This document shows, piece by piece, positions 1 through 11,790 of a stretch of 64,000 bases of DNA. The stretch lies in assembly GCA_963513935.1 (NCBI GenBank), contig OY740776.1:13806819-13870818 (forward strand). Reading direction: 5' to 3'. The stretch's first letter is position 1. Every line of letters starts with the position of its first letter. The DNA comes from Aphrophora alni (taxonomy: Eukaryota; Arthropoda; Insecta; Hemiptera; Aphrophoridae). Under the pieces are notes generated by a model. It was not told the DNA's origin. It worked only from the letters and a program-made list of their open reading frames with translations, and searched no databases. A program made the translations under genes and the position numbers.

Positions 1-1574
1 GCTCATTTTATGAAGGATTCCGTTATGCTAAAGGACCGATTTCTATTTACGCTTGTATTATATTTACTCTTGGTTGAACATAATTTTTCATCGGATATGC
101 CTAGGTAACTATGTAATCAGCTGAATTCCTGTTATAAATTGATAGTTGCATGACGTCACTGTGATTCATAGCATGATTGTGAAGCATGACTTAATTGAGA
201 TGCATGACTTTCGCTAAAATTAAAAAATACCGGACCCGCTGAATGATTCATTCTTTCATACTTTCTCCCTTATCAAAACATCCTTTACATGAGCATATGA
301 AAGGCTTGAAGAACCATTGTGCCTTTAAACATTACAAGCAATCAGAATTTACGCTCGTTTTGGCATAAACAAAATTTGAGTTTTTGGCACATCATTTCAG
401 AATATATACTCCATATAGTGTTTTATAGAGAAAAGGATTTTTTCAAACGTGAAGGAAGACTTTTGTGTACATTTATTAAATAAAATGATTTATAATAATA
501 TAACTTTATGTTCATAATTAACTTTAAGAATTTTATTTGACTGAAGTTGGTAATTTTAACATAAATCGCTTCACAATGCTCAATCAATTACAATATTTTT
601 ATTTTTTGTAATTAAAATTTCACTTCTAAATATATTTCCAAAAACTAGATAAAATTTGCTATATTTTTAATTTTATTTTAGTTGATGTTTTATTTGTGGT
701 TTTTAGAGTACCCACAATTTATATTTTATTTTTTATATTTTACAAACAAAACAAAAAAAAAGTTTAATTTATAAATGTTCTAAACAAGTACTTTTCTTCA
801 TTTTACACATTTTTCTTATGAACACATTGTTTTTTAAAATCATACATTTATCTCTTTCCAATTTTGTTTTATGAATTTTTAAGTAAGCCTACAAAACTGC
901 AGAAAATAAAGTAGTCAATTCCAAGGTTAACAAAAGAAAATTTTTAAAGAAAACAAAAAAAATAACTTCTTAATGAAAGGAAAATATAATGAAATCAAAA
1001 TTTTAAACGTATTGTAGAGGTAAAATCATTTTTGGAAGAATAACTTTTGGTAAACGTCACAAAACAAATTTAGGTGTATTACACAACGCTAAAAATGAAT
1101 TTCAATGAGCATATTAGAATAATTACAAATTTACAAATAATATAAAAATAATCAAAACAATATATTAAATTACAAATTGAACTTTACCCTCCAACCCTAT
1201 CTACGGTACAATCGCCAAACTAAAGACAAATATGCACCCAATGGATAGCCTTTAAACCCACAAACATGAAATTCAGATAAGCATCACTCGTTACTTCCAT
1301 CCAGTCGCACGACAGGAATAATCTTAATGTGACCACAGACTATTTTTTTAAATTTCAATAACAAAGAATTTTACTTAGATTTCAAATCTACCCGTGTTTT
1401 GTGTTACGTGTTATGTCTTTATATGTTTGTTAGTGCTTAGCTTTTCAAAGCCGACTGTGATTGGCGTAACACATAAGTCTACATAAGGGACTGAAAACAA
1501 CCTAATCAATGTATTTATATTATAAAACAAAATACATTACAAATTGTAAGACTGAAAAAAACAACGATCCAAGA
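1..1574. other. AT-rich DNA without a recognised gene
   Basis: No open frame of interest, RNA gene or repeat boundary could be supported here. The stretch is strongly A+T-rich with many short A and T runs. Confidence 0.5.
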
Positions 1575-1730
1575 CAAGAAGGGTGGAACGTGTCGTTGAT
1601 TCACTTCCTGCAATAAATCTGTTGCCCGTAGTGCTACACTGATCCCGTGTCACGGGGTGGTCGACCTTCGTTTATATAAAGTTAATTAACAATTAGTAGA
1701 CAAGGCGCAGGTTATGCAATATAGTTACAC
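1575..1730 (+). repeat. A-family interspersed repeat, single copy
   Basis: The A family is defined here by three blocks in order: a cacttcctgcaataaat block, a block around a ctccactgat core followed by a ggggtggt motif, and an acaaggcg block ending in ttatgcaatatag. All three are present. Other copies lie near 11.96, 30.5, 35.5/36.0, 41.6, 50.7 and 52.3-53.3 kb on both strands. No coding potential is seen. It could be a SINE, a MITE or the tail of a larger element; no terminal repeat or promoter box decides this. Confidence 0.6.
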
Positions 1731-1735
1731 ATTGA

Positions 1736-1880
1736 ATGTGGAGCTTGACTTGTGATAATAATATAGTTTAGTTATTGTACTCATGTATTACTGAGGATGG
1801 CGACTTTGACGTTGAAACGCGTTTGATTAAGTAAACGTAATTTTTGTGAGAAATTGTGTTCGAGTTTTATTCTATCTAAG
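1736..1880 (+). repeat. Half of a fold-back repeat with a hammerhead-like stem-loop
   Basis: The sequence matches the right arm of the fold-back element at 23681-23913, sharing the gttattgta, ctgaggatggcgacttt, gttgaaacg and gttcgagttt blocks. The segment 1791-1820 has the order CTGAGGA box, short hairpin, GAAA box, as in the hammerhead ribozyme core. The hairpin here is weaker than in the 23.7 kb copy. Confidence 0.5.
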
Positions 1881-3615
1881 TTCATTATTATATCAAGGAT
1901 AATAAGAAATCTTGGTTTGTAGATGTTGGCACTTTTTTACAACTTTACATTCTTATATAAACGGCAACAATGTGATTGGTCAAACAAATCGATGTAGAGG
2001 TTTTTTGCAGGTATATCCGTTTTAATGCCTACAGAGTCCAAAAAAGTCGTTTATGGAATCTTGAATATCTGTCTTGTTTGTCGACTTAACGATTTTGATC
2101 AAAGTGTAACCTCTAAGGATTTAAATAAATATGTTGGTCTCCATCTCTCCAAAAATTCCGTTTCGGGAGTTTTCAATAAATAAAAAAATCTACCATTGAG
2201 GCTATTATAAAACACATAATTTCTCAAAAACTAATCTACCGATTTCGTTCAAAATTTAAAGCTTAAACCCCCAAACCTATGTGGAAAGTTCCAACTAAAG
2301 AAATATTAAAATTTAGGAATAATTTGCAAAAAAAAAAACGAACCTTCAATAAAAAGGTCAATAACAACTAAATACGACTTACGCTGATAACGTGTGTTTT
2401 AACTACAAGAGTACCAACCTTAGATTTTATTTAAATATATAAATATTTTTTTAAACCAGTGTCTACGGTTTGTTCTCACATTTTGACTGACAATTACCAA
2501 GCTAACATTTTTAATGACGAAATGTTTAGGTTATAATTCATTTGGTTTTGGGAATGGGTGAGTGAGAAAGTTTGTGCAACAATTTATAAGAAACTATTTT
2601 CTAAATTATGTAGCATGTTTTATATTGTACAAAGAGAAGTAAAACTGGTGTGATAAACAACCTGACTGCCTTCATTTCTATTTAGATATCAGAATGCAGA
2701 ATGTACAATTTATAAAATTAAATACAAGTCTATCCCAAGTTTCATTCACGGTAGTCATTCTCAAATAATTGAACTTGTAAAATGTTTTTTAATCGTTCAT
2801 ACAAAATTTCTTCTTAATGTAGGCCAATTTTTATACCAACATGAAGTTCAAAATAATTAGACATTTTATAACAACAAATTATTCATTCTAAATCCTTTTA
2901 AACAAACCGTTTTTATTCCTTTTTCCCGAAAATATCTTTGCTATCCAGAATTGAATGGTATTTACTGTTAATAAAGGTAAAGGATATTAAAGGATATTAA
3001 AAATAATGTTTAAGGTCTTGAAAAATAATGTTAATCATAGCTGTATTACGTGATACATGTAACCTAGTGAGGAAGATTCTCAACTTGTTACTATGTTTAC
3101 AGAACTACAAATCAATATCACTTTGTTTAAATACAAGTTTTCGTCAGCTATGTAGATATTTGATCTCTTGGCTCCCATCAATAGAAAACATTCGTTCCAG
3201 ATTATCAAAGGTGTGGAAGAAAATCCTTGCATTGTATTGTAACTTTATACTCTTGAAATGCTTCGTTTTCTAACAGGACGTATTAACTTTGTATGGAAGC
3301 TTACTTAAAGGGGAACTAGACTGTATCCTGAAAGCTAAATTCAGAATAAACGTCTTTAAAAGACCTGTGTGTGCAATTAATGGAGTAGAAAAGACAGTTC
3401 AATAAATATTTGTTAGTGCTTTTCTAAATACCTGTTTTTCGAATTGTATTAATTTTTGTTATAATGTTTTATTCTATATTTAGTTATATATTATGTAAAA
3501 TGTATAATAAAATAGTATTTAATTACTTTAATACTTCAATACATCAGCTGTTTAAGACTAACCTAAATAATTGAACTGTTAAGCGAACTTTTTATATTTA
3601 ATAGTAGCCTACTTA
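1881..3615. other. Non-coding AT-rich DNA with an I-family repeat copy
   Basis: The part near 2070-2290 is a diverged repeat, called I here, recognisable by acgattttgatcaaa and a ttggtc-atctctcc block. Other copies lie at about 12400-12600 (same strand), 34260-34600 (opposite) and 46110-46330 (same). Near 1885-1960 there is a segment whose inverse occurs near 41300-41375. A possible 81-codon reading frame at 3028-3273 has no recognisable domain and is treated as chance. Confidence 0.45.
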
Positions 3616-4272
3616 ATTGGGCCGTATGAATTAAACTATAGCAAATACTCGTGGGTATGAGCACTGAGTAAAAGTTTTTGCTCTTGAGTAAAATGTCTGA
3701 GTATAAGCAAATACTCATTTTAATATGAATAATCATTACCTTACACTCACACCTTAAACAACATACCTTTTACTCAAGAAAACTGAGCATTTATTTCAAC
3801 AAAGAGATATTTATATCAAACAGCTGATTACCACTATGAAATAATATAAAGCATAAAGGTTATGATAGGTTATGTTCGAATATTTAAAACGGTTTAGCCA
3901 CTTTTTCATTATTTATTTCTTCTTGAGAACACGGAAATTTAACCCAGAGGTGAGCTTTCTGAACAATAGCATTCGAAACGTCTTTGATGGGTTTGCACAC
4001 AGTAGATTGATTAAGGTTAAATTCATTTGCAATCCCTGACTGATATCCTGGATTTGCCATGTACCGCAAAAATATTTGCATCCTTTGTTTGGAGGTTAAA
4101 GCGCTACCTCTTGTTTCTTCACTCAGACCGAGAAAATGTTCACTAATCCAAGCTTAATTGCCTTCATCGAAGCGATATGTTTTATAATCTCTTGTTTCAT
4201 AACATAAACGAGGCTTGTACACTTTTTCACAAATTAATTGGTAACTGTGCATTTTTATTCATACGGCCCAAT
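3616..4272 (-). mobile_element. PIF/Harbinger DNA transposon relic with perfect terminal inverted repeats
   Basis: The ends are a perfect 16-bp inverted repeat, ATTGGGCCGTATGAAT at 3616-3631 and its complement at 4257-4272. TTA sits directly outside the left end; the right end reads G then TTA, so the usual 3-bp TTA/TAA target duplication is present with one extra base or is imperfect. The interior carries the N-terminal part of a HARBI1-like transposase on the minus strand. At 657 bp it is far too short for an autonomous element, so it is an internally deleted derivative. Confidence 0.75.
3884..4252 (-). pseudogene. HARBI1-like (PIF/Harbinger) transposase fragment with one in-frame stop
   Basis: Reading from the ATG at 4252, just inside the right terminal repeat, gives 122 codons of sense and a stop at 3884. 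The only interruption is TAA at 4154-4156. The part after the stop includes EETRGSALTSKQRMQIFLRY and a region matching the helix-turn-helix-like segment of HARBI1 relatives (GYQSGIANEFNLNQSTVC), followed by a tryptophan-containing stretch ending KFPCSQEE. In the family this region precedes the DDE catalytic domain, which is absent here, so no active transposase can be made. It ends about 270 bp before the left terminal repeat, consistent with loss of the catalytic half by internal deletion. Confidence 0.7.
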
Positions 4273-4379
4273 GTTACATTCTAAAAAACTGCAGAATTAG
4301 GCCACGTTGCTGGTAAACTTGAAAACAAGACGATCGTTCCGTGTTTGAAATTTTAGCGCAGGAAGAAAATAAAACAAGT

Positions 4380-5290
4380 GTTAAATATTGAAGATATTTC
4401 CAAGTCATGACTACTAATGGATGTAAAGTAAAAACGTAATCATCCCATGGGAGATTTATTCTGAAGGAAACTCTTTCAGAAAAGAAAATAACAACTTAAG
4501 TTTTTGAGAGAGACGTGACTTGTATAAAGTTTACTTTCTGCTTTTAAATTTTTATAATAACATTGTTTTTGACACTATAAGGTTAAAGTGAAAACCAACT
4601 CTTTAATTATTTTGCTAAATCTTTTATTAACTTATATAACAACAACTTCACTCGCTGAAATCGTTTCTGAAACTAGCTTCTCAATTGATCTCGAAACTGC
4701 AGATGTGTGAAACTGTTTGATAGCGGTTTTAATCTAGCTATGAAAAATGTATAAAGGTTTTTAGATTCTGCAGATTGGCGGTTTTGAATTAAATAAATAA
4801 ATCTGACGAGTTAAATATCCTTAAATACTTACTGTCAAAAATGTAACATAAACATTGTTTTTATCGGCATAAACAGGTTCTTTTTTGTGATGTAAACTAC
4901 CTAATTTAGATTTAATTTATTGATGAAGCAAATATTTAATGGTTTTCTAAATAAATATTTTTTAATATTTTCTTATACCTGTTTATTGGTGGTTTTCTAA
5001 ATACCATTTTGTCAAATTGTGTAATAGATAAAATCGTTTTATTTAACAACAGCTTCATTTGCTAAGATCGTTCTTGACAATAACTTCCCAATTGATCTAG
5101 AATCTGTAGATGTGTGGAACTGCTCTGTACCTCTGCTCTTTCACGGTTTTGAAAATATCTGAAGAGTTAAGCATTCTTAAATACTTACTGCCAAAAATGT
5201 AATCAAAATTGTTTTTAATTGGCATAAGCTGCCTCTTTTTGTTTTTTTATCACTTAAAACAACCTAATGGAGATTTATTTAACACATAAT
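4380..5290 (+). repeat. B-family interspersed repeat
   Basis: Its left part (about 4380-4525, with cccatgggagatttattctg and tttttgagagagacgtgac) and its middle (ttagattctgcagattgg, then gagttaaatatccttaaatac) recur inverted at 49300-50350. The left part recurs again at 57755-57965. The middle segment is single copy here but is a nine-copy tandem array at 49 kb. No coding frame was found. Confidence 0.6.
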
Positions 5291-5929
5291 AGAAAAAATA
5301 TTTTAATGCTGATCTAAGGAGTTAATTTTTAATTAAAGTATATAAAAATCTATAAAATCGCAATTAAGAACATCATAATTTTTTGTTTTGTTTTCCTTCT
5401 AATATATAAGTTATTTACATCAAGCCGCTTCTAAAACTTTATAACTTCGTAATACGTTAAGCCCTTATTAACCTACAGGTGAAGTTTAAAATAAGTTTAA
5501 TAAAATAAAAACATTAGAGTCTGATCTTATAAATTCTTAAAATATACCAATAAACTCTTCTGCCTTCATTTCTCTCTGGGAAATTAATTTCATGAGAAGC
5601 GATGAAACTAAACAAGTTGAGAAAACTGTGAGGATAAAATGGAATTTTATGATCTTATCTAATTAAAGAAACTGGAATTATGATAGTTTAAGTTAGAAAT
5701 ATAAGTAATTCTTTTTAAGAAGCCACAATGACAATAATTTATTGTGAAAGGCCTGGATAACTGACGAAATTGCTTACCTTGCAAGCAAAGCAACATGTGA
5801 ATGTTTATTGTTAATATTTGTGTAGAATGCTCGCCGATATTTTTTGGAAAAAATTAAAGAAAAACTCTTTGTAAATTAAAATTTTTGTTTTAGGAGGTTA
5901 ATTTTCTCTTACTGCTGTCATCTTTTATT
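5291..5929. other. AT-rich DNA without a recognised gene
   Basis: Nothing beyond short homopolymer runs and weak similarity to other intergenic stretches of the window could be supported. Confidence 0.4.
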
Positions 5930-6362
5930 TCGCAAAATGTACTAGGTACTATATCCCAAAAGCGGGCTATATCTTTAGGGGAACAGGGTGTTTTTATTTG
6001 TTTTTTTTTCTTTCCAGAGTAATGTGGAGTTTTCTTTGAACTATATTATATTTTCTATTCAACTAAATGTTTTTTTTTTAATATTTTTAGTTTAGATAAG
6101 CAAATATTATAGTTATAAGCTATGTATATTAGTTTTATGTATAGGTGTGTAAGTATGATTTGGCGTAAGTGTATATATTTAAGACTATGGTACAGGTCAA
6201 TGTATACTTTATGCCTATTGTAGTTTTTTTTAATTTTCTTGTTTGTTTTTTTTTTCCTCTTTTATTTCTCTCGCTGATTACTAAGTATAAAATAGCTGTA
6301 ATAGATGTGTTAATATTTTGTATCTGTATTGTTTCTGGAGGTAAATAAAATAAAATAAATTA
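5930..6362 (+). repeat. Possible 3' end of a non-LTR retrotransposon
   Basis: The segment ends in an (AAATA)-like tail at 6342-6360, preceded by T-rich, non-coding sequence. Simple-sequence A-rich tails of this kind are usual at the 3' end of LINE insertions. No reverse transcriptase motif lies directly upstream, so the assignment rests on the tail alone. Confidence 0.3.
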
Positions 6363-6599
6363 ATTTTTAAAAAAGAAGAAAAAAAGGGTAATTAAAACAT
6401 AACTGATGCTACAATGATTTATAAACCCTTGGGTGGGAGGAAACTTGGTCAGTGGACTAGGATTGATCAAGGGAAGGTGCTGTAGGATTTCTCGAAGATA
6501 GACAGATGGACTTGGCGAGAAAGAGCTTCCTAAGAGAATTAGGACTTCAGACAAGCATCCACAAAACTATATATATTATAGTAGAACCGGCGTAATGAG

Positions 6600-6790
6600 C
6601 ATGGACCCAATCTGAAACTACGCCTTTTTTCATATAGTCTTGAGTTAAGTATCTTCTTTTCATCTAACTTATTAAGTATCTCTTGACCAACTCTTGTTCT
6701 TTTCTAACCCTGATTCTATTCGAGTTTTCACGGGTTTGATTGTTAGGAGTCTTTATCTTATGTTCGTGATGCTATGCGAGAGGTTTTCGT
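6600..6790 (+). repeat. D-family interspersed repeat
   Basis: The D family is the most frequent repeat of the window. Its core runs: a gatctacac block, a tgtagtcttg block, ctcttgaccaactcttgttc, a gaccctgacgctatt block, attcgaggactagg, then a tcttcattttatgttc block, and usually a closing hairpin. This copy has most of these. The others lie at about 11.6, 19.5, 19.8, 31.4, 33.0, 36.4, 38.9, 41.1, 48.8, 54.6 and 54.9 kb. Confidence 0.65.
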
Positions 6791-6885
6791 ATTTAAACAT
6801 TAAAAATAAATAAAAATGAAAAGTTCGAAATAAAACAAAGAGAAGTGTGAAGTTAATTATTATAAAGAAAGAAGTTTGAAAATTA

Positions 6886-7438
6886 ATGCATAATAATAAC
6901 TTTACAAACAGGAAAATGAAGAAGAAAACAGTTTACTTAAACAAACAAGAAATCCCATATGCAAATGTACTAAGTATCTTGGTATGACACTCGACGCTAA
7001 ATTGAAATGGAAAGCGCATGTTAAGAAGAAAAAAAGATGAGCTAGCTATCAAGTATAGGAAAATGTATTGGCTGATTGGACGAAGTTCCCAACTTAACAT
7101 GCACAACAAATTACTGTTGTATAAACAAATTTTGCAACCAATCTGGAGGTATGGTTTGCAACTTTGGGGTTGCACCAAGTAGTCCAATATTAAAATTATT
7201 CAAAACTTCCAAAACAAGGTGCTACGAGGAATTGTTACGCGCCCCTTGGTATATTAGGAATGATGACATCCACAAGGAGTTAAAGATGAACACGGTAAAT
7301 GAGGAGATTAAAATCATGGCAATCAGGCATTCAAAGAAGCTCAATAATCATGAAAATCCAGTTGTGCTCCAGATCTTGAATACCAACAGTGTAATAAGGA
7401 GACTTAAGAGAACCAAGCCTGAAGATTTAGTGCAGTGA
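6886..7438 (+). pseudogene. Jockey-like non-LTR retrotransposon, C-terminal end of ORF2 (decayed)
   Basis: Conceptual translation in changing frames gives the region that follows the reverse transcriptase domain in Jockey-clade LINEs. Recognisable parts are a TNRK segment and VYLNKQEIPYA, then KYLGMTLDAKLKWKAHV, then MYWLIGRSSQLNMHNKLLLY with KQILQPIWRYGLQLWG after it, and finally APWYIRNDDIHKEL up to NSVIRRLKRTKPEDLVQ and a stop at 7438. At least three frameshifts and in-frame stops separate these blocks. The catalytic reverse transcriptase and endonuclease parts are absent, as expected for a 5'-truncated old insertion. The bases after the stop would be the 3' untranslated tail; no clear poly-A end was identified. 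Confidence 0.75.
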
Positions 7439-7844
7439 TGATACTTATTTCCTGCAGTTCTACTGTGGATATCCGGTGGATTTAATCGGTGGGCTAATTT
7501 CCGCCTAATAGTGAACTGTATATTATATATAAGCTACTAGATAAGTTTAATTACTTAGTTGTAGCATAAATAATAATAATTAAAAAAATGTTTTTAAATG
7601 TCTATTGAACCTAACCAAATTCTCTAGTCTCTTGTCCAACTGGTTAAATTCGTCGATAAATAAAATGTAAAAACAATTAAGAACAGTTAATCCAGAGTAT
7701 TTCCAAAATTATACCCTAACTAAATTTTGTACAAATTATTCAAAAGTCAACTTTAATTTTAAAAGAAAAGAAGAACTAGAATAAAAATTTATTCTTTAAA
7801 TATCTTTAACATTCACAAAACACGTTTTCCTTCATAACTCTACA
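7439..7844. other. AT-rich DNA, probable LINE 3' tail then nothing recognised
   Basis: The first part may be the untranslated tail of the LINE remnant. The rest shows no gene, repeat boundary or structured element. Confidence 0.35.
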
Positions 7845-8550
7845 TTTTATTCATTTACGAACTTGCAGAAATACTAAAAGTTGTAATTAAATTTGTAAAG
7901 AAAGTTTTTTTCATGAATCGTCGAAAGAGGTGAATTGAAAACTTAGGATATATTCATCTAGTGAAATCTATTTGTAAAGAGTGAATAATGTCTGAATTAA
8001 ATCCAGATCAGGTTAGGTGAAGAATAAAAATAAAAATAAAAGTTTAGAAATGGAATAAACAGAAAGATCTTCATTAGTGCTGTGAATAACAAACGCTGCA
8101 GATCTTTAAAAATAACCTTTGTAAATTAACAAAGGCGAGTTCCATCCACCATTATGTTTCATGTTTCAATGTTTATATAGTGCAATTTAATGAAGTTCCA
8201 ACTCAAGTTTTATATTGAAAATTTAAAGGATAAAATTAAGCAATAAAGCTTAAAGTTACAAAATATTTTAATAATATAAATGAGCTACAATTGTTTCGCT
8301 TTGCGGCATTATCGGGCAACTATATACCGCTGTTGCCGCTAGTTGCCCGATGATGCCGCAAGGCGAAAAATTGTAGCTCATTTATATTATTAAAATATAT
8401 TGAAACTTTAAGCTTTATTGCTTAATTTTATCCTTGTGTAGAGTTTCTACGAGAAATATCTGCTGTTACATTAAAAAAAAAATTGAATGTCTAAGTTAAG
8501 AATTATTTATTCTTACATTAAGTGTTGTAGATTCTATTAACTTATTTCAT
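7845..8550 (+). repeat. H-family interspersed repeat interrupted by a fold-back element
   Basis: Blocks such as gaattgaaaac, gagtgaataa-gtctgaatt, cagatcaggtta and cattatgttt recur in the same order at 54105-54530 (same strand) and inverted at 47570-47945. The terminal block with cttacattaagt and attctattaacttattt resumes after 8436, so the fold-back at 8226-8435 interrupts this copy. Confidence 0.6.
8226..8435. repeat. Fold-back element with about 95-bp arms and a 19-base loop
   Basis: The left arm 8226-8321 and right arm 8341-8435 are near-perfect reverse complements, from aaggataaaattaagcaa at one end to ttgcttaattttatcctt at the other. The centre contains GCGGCAT and its complement ATGCCGC around a short loop. 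The central part is GC-richer than the arm ends. A transcript would form a very stable hairpin. No protein is encoded. Confidence 0.85.
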
Positions 8551-9380
8551 ATACAAGATGAGTTTTAAGTCCTTTCCCCCCCCCCATCATATTTTAGATA
8601 CTTGAAACTCCGCATATCCATATTGGACATAAATACTTTTATTTTGATGCGCTCACTGACTGTCCAACTCCAATGGGACGGCCCACAGAAAGTCACAAGA
8701 AAATCTTAAATAAAAGCATAGATTGATATGTACATATAATTAAAGTTCTTTGTTAGTAGAGCACAGTGCCGCAAACCGGACTGAAAAGGTTCATCCTATC
8801 GAAGATGACGGAGTTTTAAAGTTTACAAAAAAAACGTGCTAGAACCGTTTTCTATTTTCTAAAAATTTACACCAAAATTTCTTCCTACGTGCTATTTGTT
8901 AGAGACCTGAAAGAACTATCGTTTGTCGTGTTAATTACTCACCCTTTCTTATCTCCATTGCAACGTGACCTTCTTGTTATTAAAATCTTTTAGTTGTCTC
9001 CTAGATCTTGAACTTCCGGTGATCCACTAAATTTTTTTTAACACCACAAACTTTCAGATGTCTCACAAACAGCGTAGAAAAAACATTCCGTGGTAAACTT
9101 TAAAACCCCGTCATTTTCGATAGGATGGACCTTTTCAGATCCGGTTTGCGGCACTGTGCTCTACTAACAAGGACTTTACATTGATGTACATATCGACCTG
9201 TGCTTTTGTTTAAGATTTTCTTCTGACTAACTAACTTGGAGCGTCCCCCATTGGAGTTGGACAGTCAGTGAGCGCATCAAAACCAAAATGTTTAGATGCA
9301 TAGTGAACATTCGAAGTTTCAATTCTCTAACTTAACCGATAAGTTAGGGAGAAAAATACTTAAAATTCACGCTGTATATT
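8549..9380. repeat. Large inverted-repeat (fold-back) element of about 830 bp
   Basis: The inner arms, about 8640-8823 and 9091-9288, are strongly complementary, for example gatgcgctcactgactgtcc against ggacagtcagtgagcgcatc, and cggtttgcggcactgtgctc on the right against its complement on the left. Complementarity continues outward with more mismatches to about 8549 and 9380. A 270-bp unique spacer lies between the arms. There is no transposase frame, so it would be non-autonomous. No target duplication could be fixed because the outer ends are eroded. Confidence 0.75.
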
Positions 9381-9739
9381 TTTGTTGAAACTTTTTCCTT
9401 TATCTTGTTTTTTATTCTATTACTTTATTTACAACTTCGTGTAGAATATGAGGACAACACAGTATTTCCGAAGCAGTGAGAGATACAAAAGTAGGTAGAG
9501 ACCTACAAATAAATGTAGTTATTATTTTTACATACAAACTGGATAATGATACTGATTGAAGTTCAAAAATTAAACAACATATTAACGACTGCCATCTACC
9601 AAGCCTAGTTTTGGTAACTTCAAGCCCAGGGTAACAAACGCAAGCTCCAAACCGTCCCACACTATGGCATTCTGAATTAAACTCATAAAACTAACAACTA
9701 TTTCATTCATGTCAAAAATAACTTTTCGCTCTCCTTCAA
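9381..9739. other. Non-coding DNA without a recognised gene
   Basis: An 82-codon frame on the minus strand (9412-9660) shows no family motif. Its slightly higher GC content near 9590-9655 is the only notable property. Confidence 0.35.
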
Positions 9740-10640
9740 TTTTCGATAAAATTTGTAAGTAATTATGGTTGACATAACAATTAGACTGTGAAAATTTTTC
9801 ATTTCCTTGGAAACCAATTGTTTAACATTTCTAACACTGTAATACATTATTGAAATGTTTATAAACGCTTCTACTGCGCTAACGGACGCCTAAAATCCTT
9901 TTTTTTTGGTTTTTTGATCATTCATAAAACGGGGAGTCGAATTTTTTGCGATTACTGAAATAAAAAATAAAAACCTTCAAAATTATGTCCATTTCGATAT
10001 TTTAATTCGATTTTTCTGAATTTCAATATGTGCACACTATAATCCTCTACACCAAATTTCGTATTCCTAACAATATTTTTGAGGCTTTTGTCGTGTTTAG
10101 GTTTATACGACGTCGATGAGAACGACGACGTACGGACACGTTAAAAACATTTTTTTTCAATCCAGAGGCCATGAAATGTGAAAATCAGTTCTAAAACAGA
10201 AGCTTTAATTTCCTTTACGACCAAAATTACCCGTAATACTTACATCTTACGCTCAACATCCATCATTTTGCAAAAATTATTCAAGGAAAAAAAGAATTTT
10301 TGCTTGTTTAATACACGTTATCCTAAAGTGATTTATAAAAACAAATCTGCACGAAAATATTTAAAACTTAGACAATATGGCGTTTTTCCAACAACATAAA
10401 AACCTAACAAATCATGTACTTTTTTATTAAAAGAACCCATTTTAAAATTCTGTTTTAAGGTTATCTGATAAAAGTTTAAAGAAATAATGATTGACACAAC
10501 AAATGAGACAATAAACAACTTTCGTTTCCTAGGAAACGAAATTCGTAAATTTACAACACTGTAATGCAGTGAAACATTAAAATATATTGTTAATAAATAC
10601 GCCAACGACAACGGATGGGCGGCATACTGAAGTCAGGAAA
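9740..10640 (-). repeat. C-family interspersed repeat
   Basis: The whole segment is recognisable in inverted orientation at 37280-38270, and a third copy lies at 31600-32160. Shared landmarks are a TTTCCTTGGAAA palindrome, a gtccgtc/gacggac-rich block with cgtcgtcg, aacaatatttttgaggcttt and a catttcatggcctc motif. No intact coding frame of the expected length was seen. Confidence 0.6.
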
Positions 10641-11559
10641 CGTCAAAATCAGTCAAAAAGGAGGTAGGAATGTTTTCCGATTACCAAACTCACTGGGTAA
10701 GTGAAAGACGAACGCGGAAGTCTTCACACATTACAGTTTACGAGTTTTAATGAGTTTACCCTGATCCAATGTAATTACTCACAAAGTAACATTTTAGTAT
10801 AGTCTCGTTACAGTAAAAGTTAAGTTTTTATGAATATTGATTTATTACATTCTACAATTTTTAGCAATTGCTTAATTTCTGTTGACTTAGATAAACTCAT
10901 ATTTTAAAAAGTTAATTCATTTTATTTCTTCCCTTTAAGTACTCGTTATATATATAATATATATATATATATGTATATATACCTTCAGTTCCGATTTAAA
11001 AAAAAAACCTGTTCATTTTCAATTTCTATTAAAATCACTAACTCTGTCCCCAACAAAATATTTGTTGACACTGAAAATTGTAAGAAAATGCATTAATCTG
11101 GATTTTCTATTACTCAGCAGCAATAATTGTTATTACTAGTGAAGTACTGCCTCGATTTCAAATCAAATTGTATATTTCAATTAACTTTTTAATAATGTAT
11201 CAATTTTGTCAAAGAAGAAACATATGTCGCGTTTTAAATAAATTAAAACAATATTTTTTTAGTATAAATCACAATATATTTATTGAAGTTTCGATTAAAA
11301 TATTGTGGTTTATACTAAAAAATTGTTGTTTTAATTTATTTAAAATGGAATACCACCAAGTACCTACGGTCTTTAGCATGAATAGTTTATATGTCGCGTT
11401 ATTAATTTTGTAGAAAATTTGTTGAAAATTCAAGTTTTTTAATACCAATGTAGACACGTCGATTTCGGAGCTACTGGGTCAATTTAAATTAAAGAAAGAC
11501 TAAAACATGACCAGCGTAAGCACTAAATTGGACAGATTTCCCCCCTTTATTTTTTTAAA
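10641..11559. other. AT-rich non-coding DNA with an AT dinucleotide run and a hairpin
   Basis: An alternating TA run lies at about 10948-10980. A hairpin at 11228-11346 is listed separately. No gene is supported. Confidence 0.4.
11228..11346. repeat. Short fold-back with about 52-bp arms
   Basis: The left arm, with ttttaaataaattaaaaca, is nearly the complement of the right arm ending tgttttaatttatttaaaa. The arms meet around 11282-11290. It is entirely AT-rich and shows no terminal duplication. Confidence 0.7.
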
Positions 11560-11790
11560 GGCGAAGAGCCTTTCGGTCATCACACCTTATAAAAAAATAA
11601 AGAAAAGAACATAAAATACCCATAGTCGTCGAATGATCAAAAGAGAACAAGTATTGGTCAACAAAAACTTGATAGGAAAAATGAAAGAGATCTAACCCAA
11701 TATTATATGATAAAAGTTGTAGATCCAGATAGGATCTGTTTCGATTGCCACCCCTGTCCTCACTATTAGTAACCCACTGAGGGGTAGATT
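11560..11790 (-). repeat. D-family repeat
   Basis: It is read on the minus strand. It contains the closing hairpin (aaggcgaagagcctttcggt on the plus strand), the gaacataaaat block and the gtagatccagatagg end, so both ends of the family are represented. Confidence 0.6.

Noticed and set aside
3028..3273. 81-codon plus-strand frame
   Set aside because: No motif, no supporting context, and length expected by chance in 64 kb.
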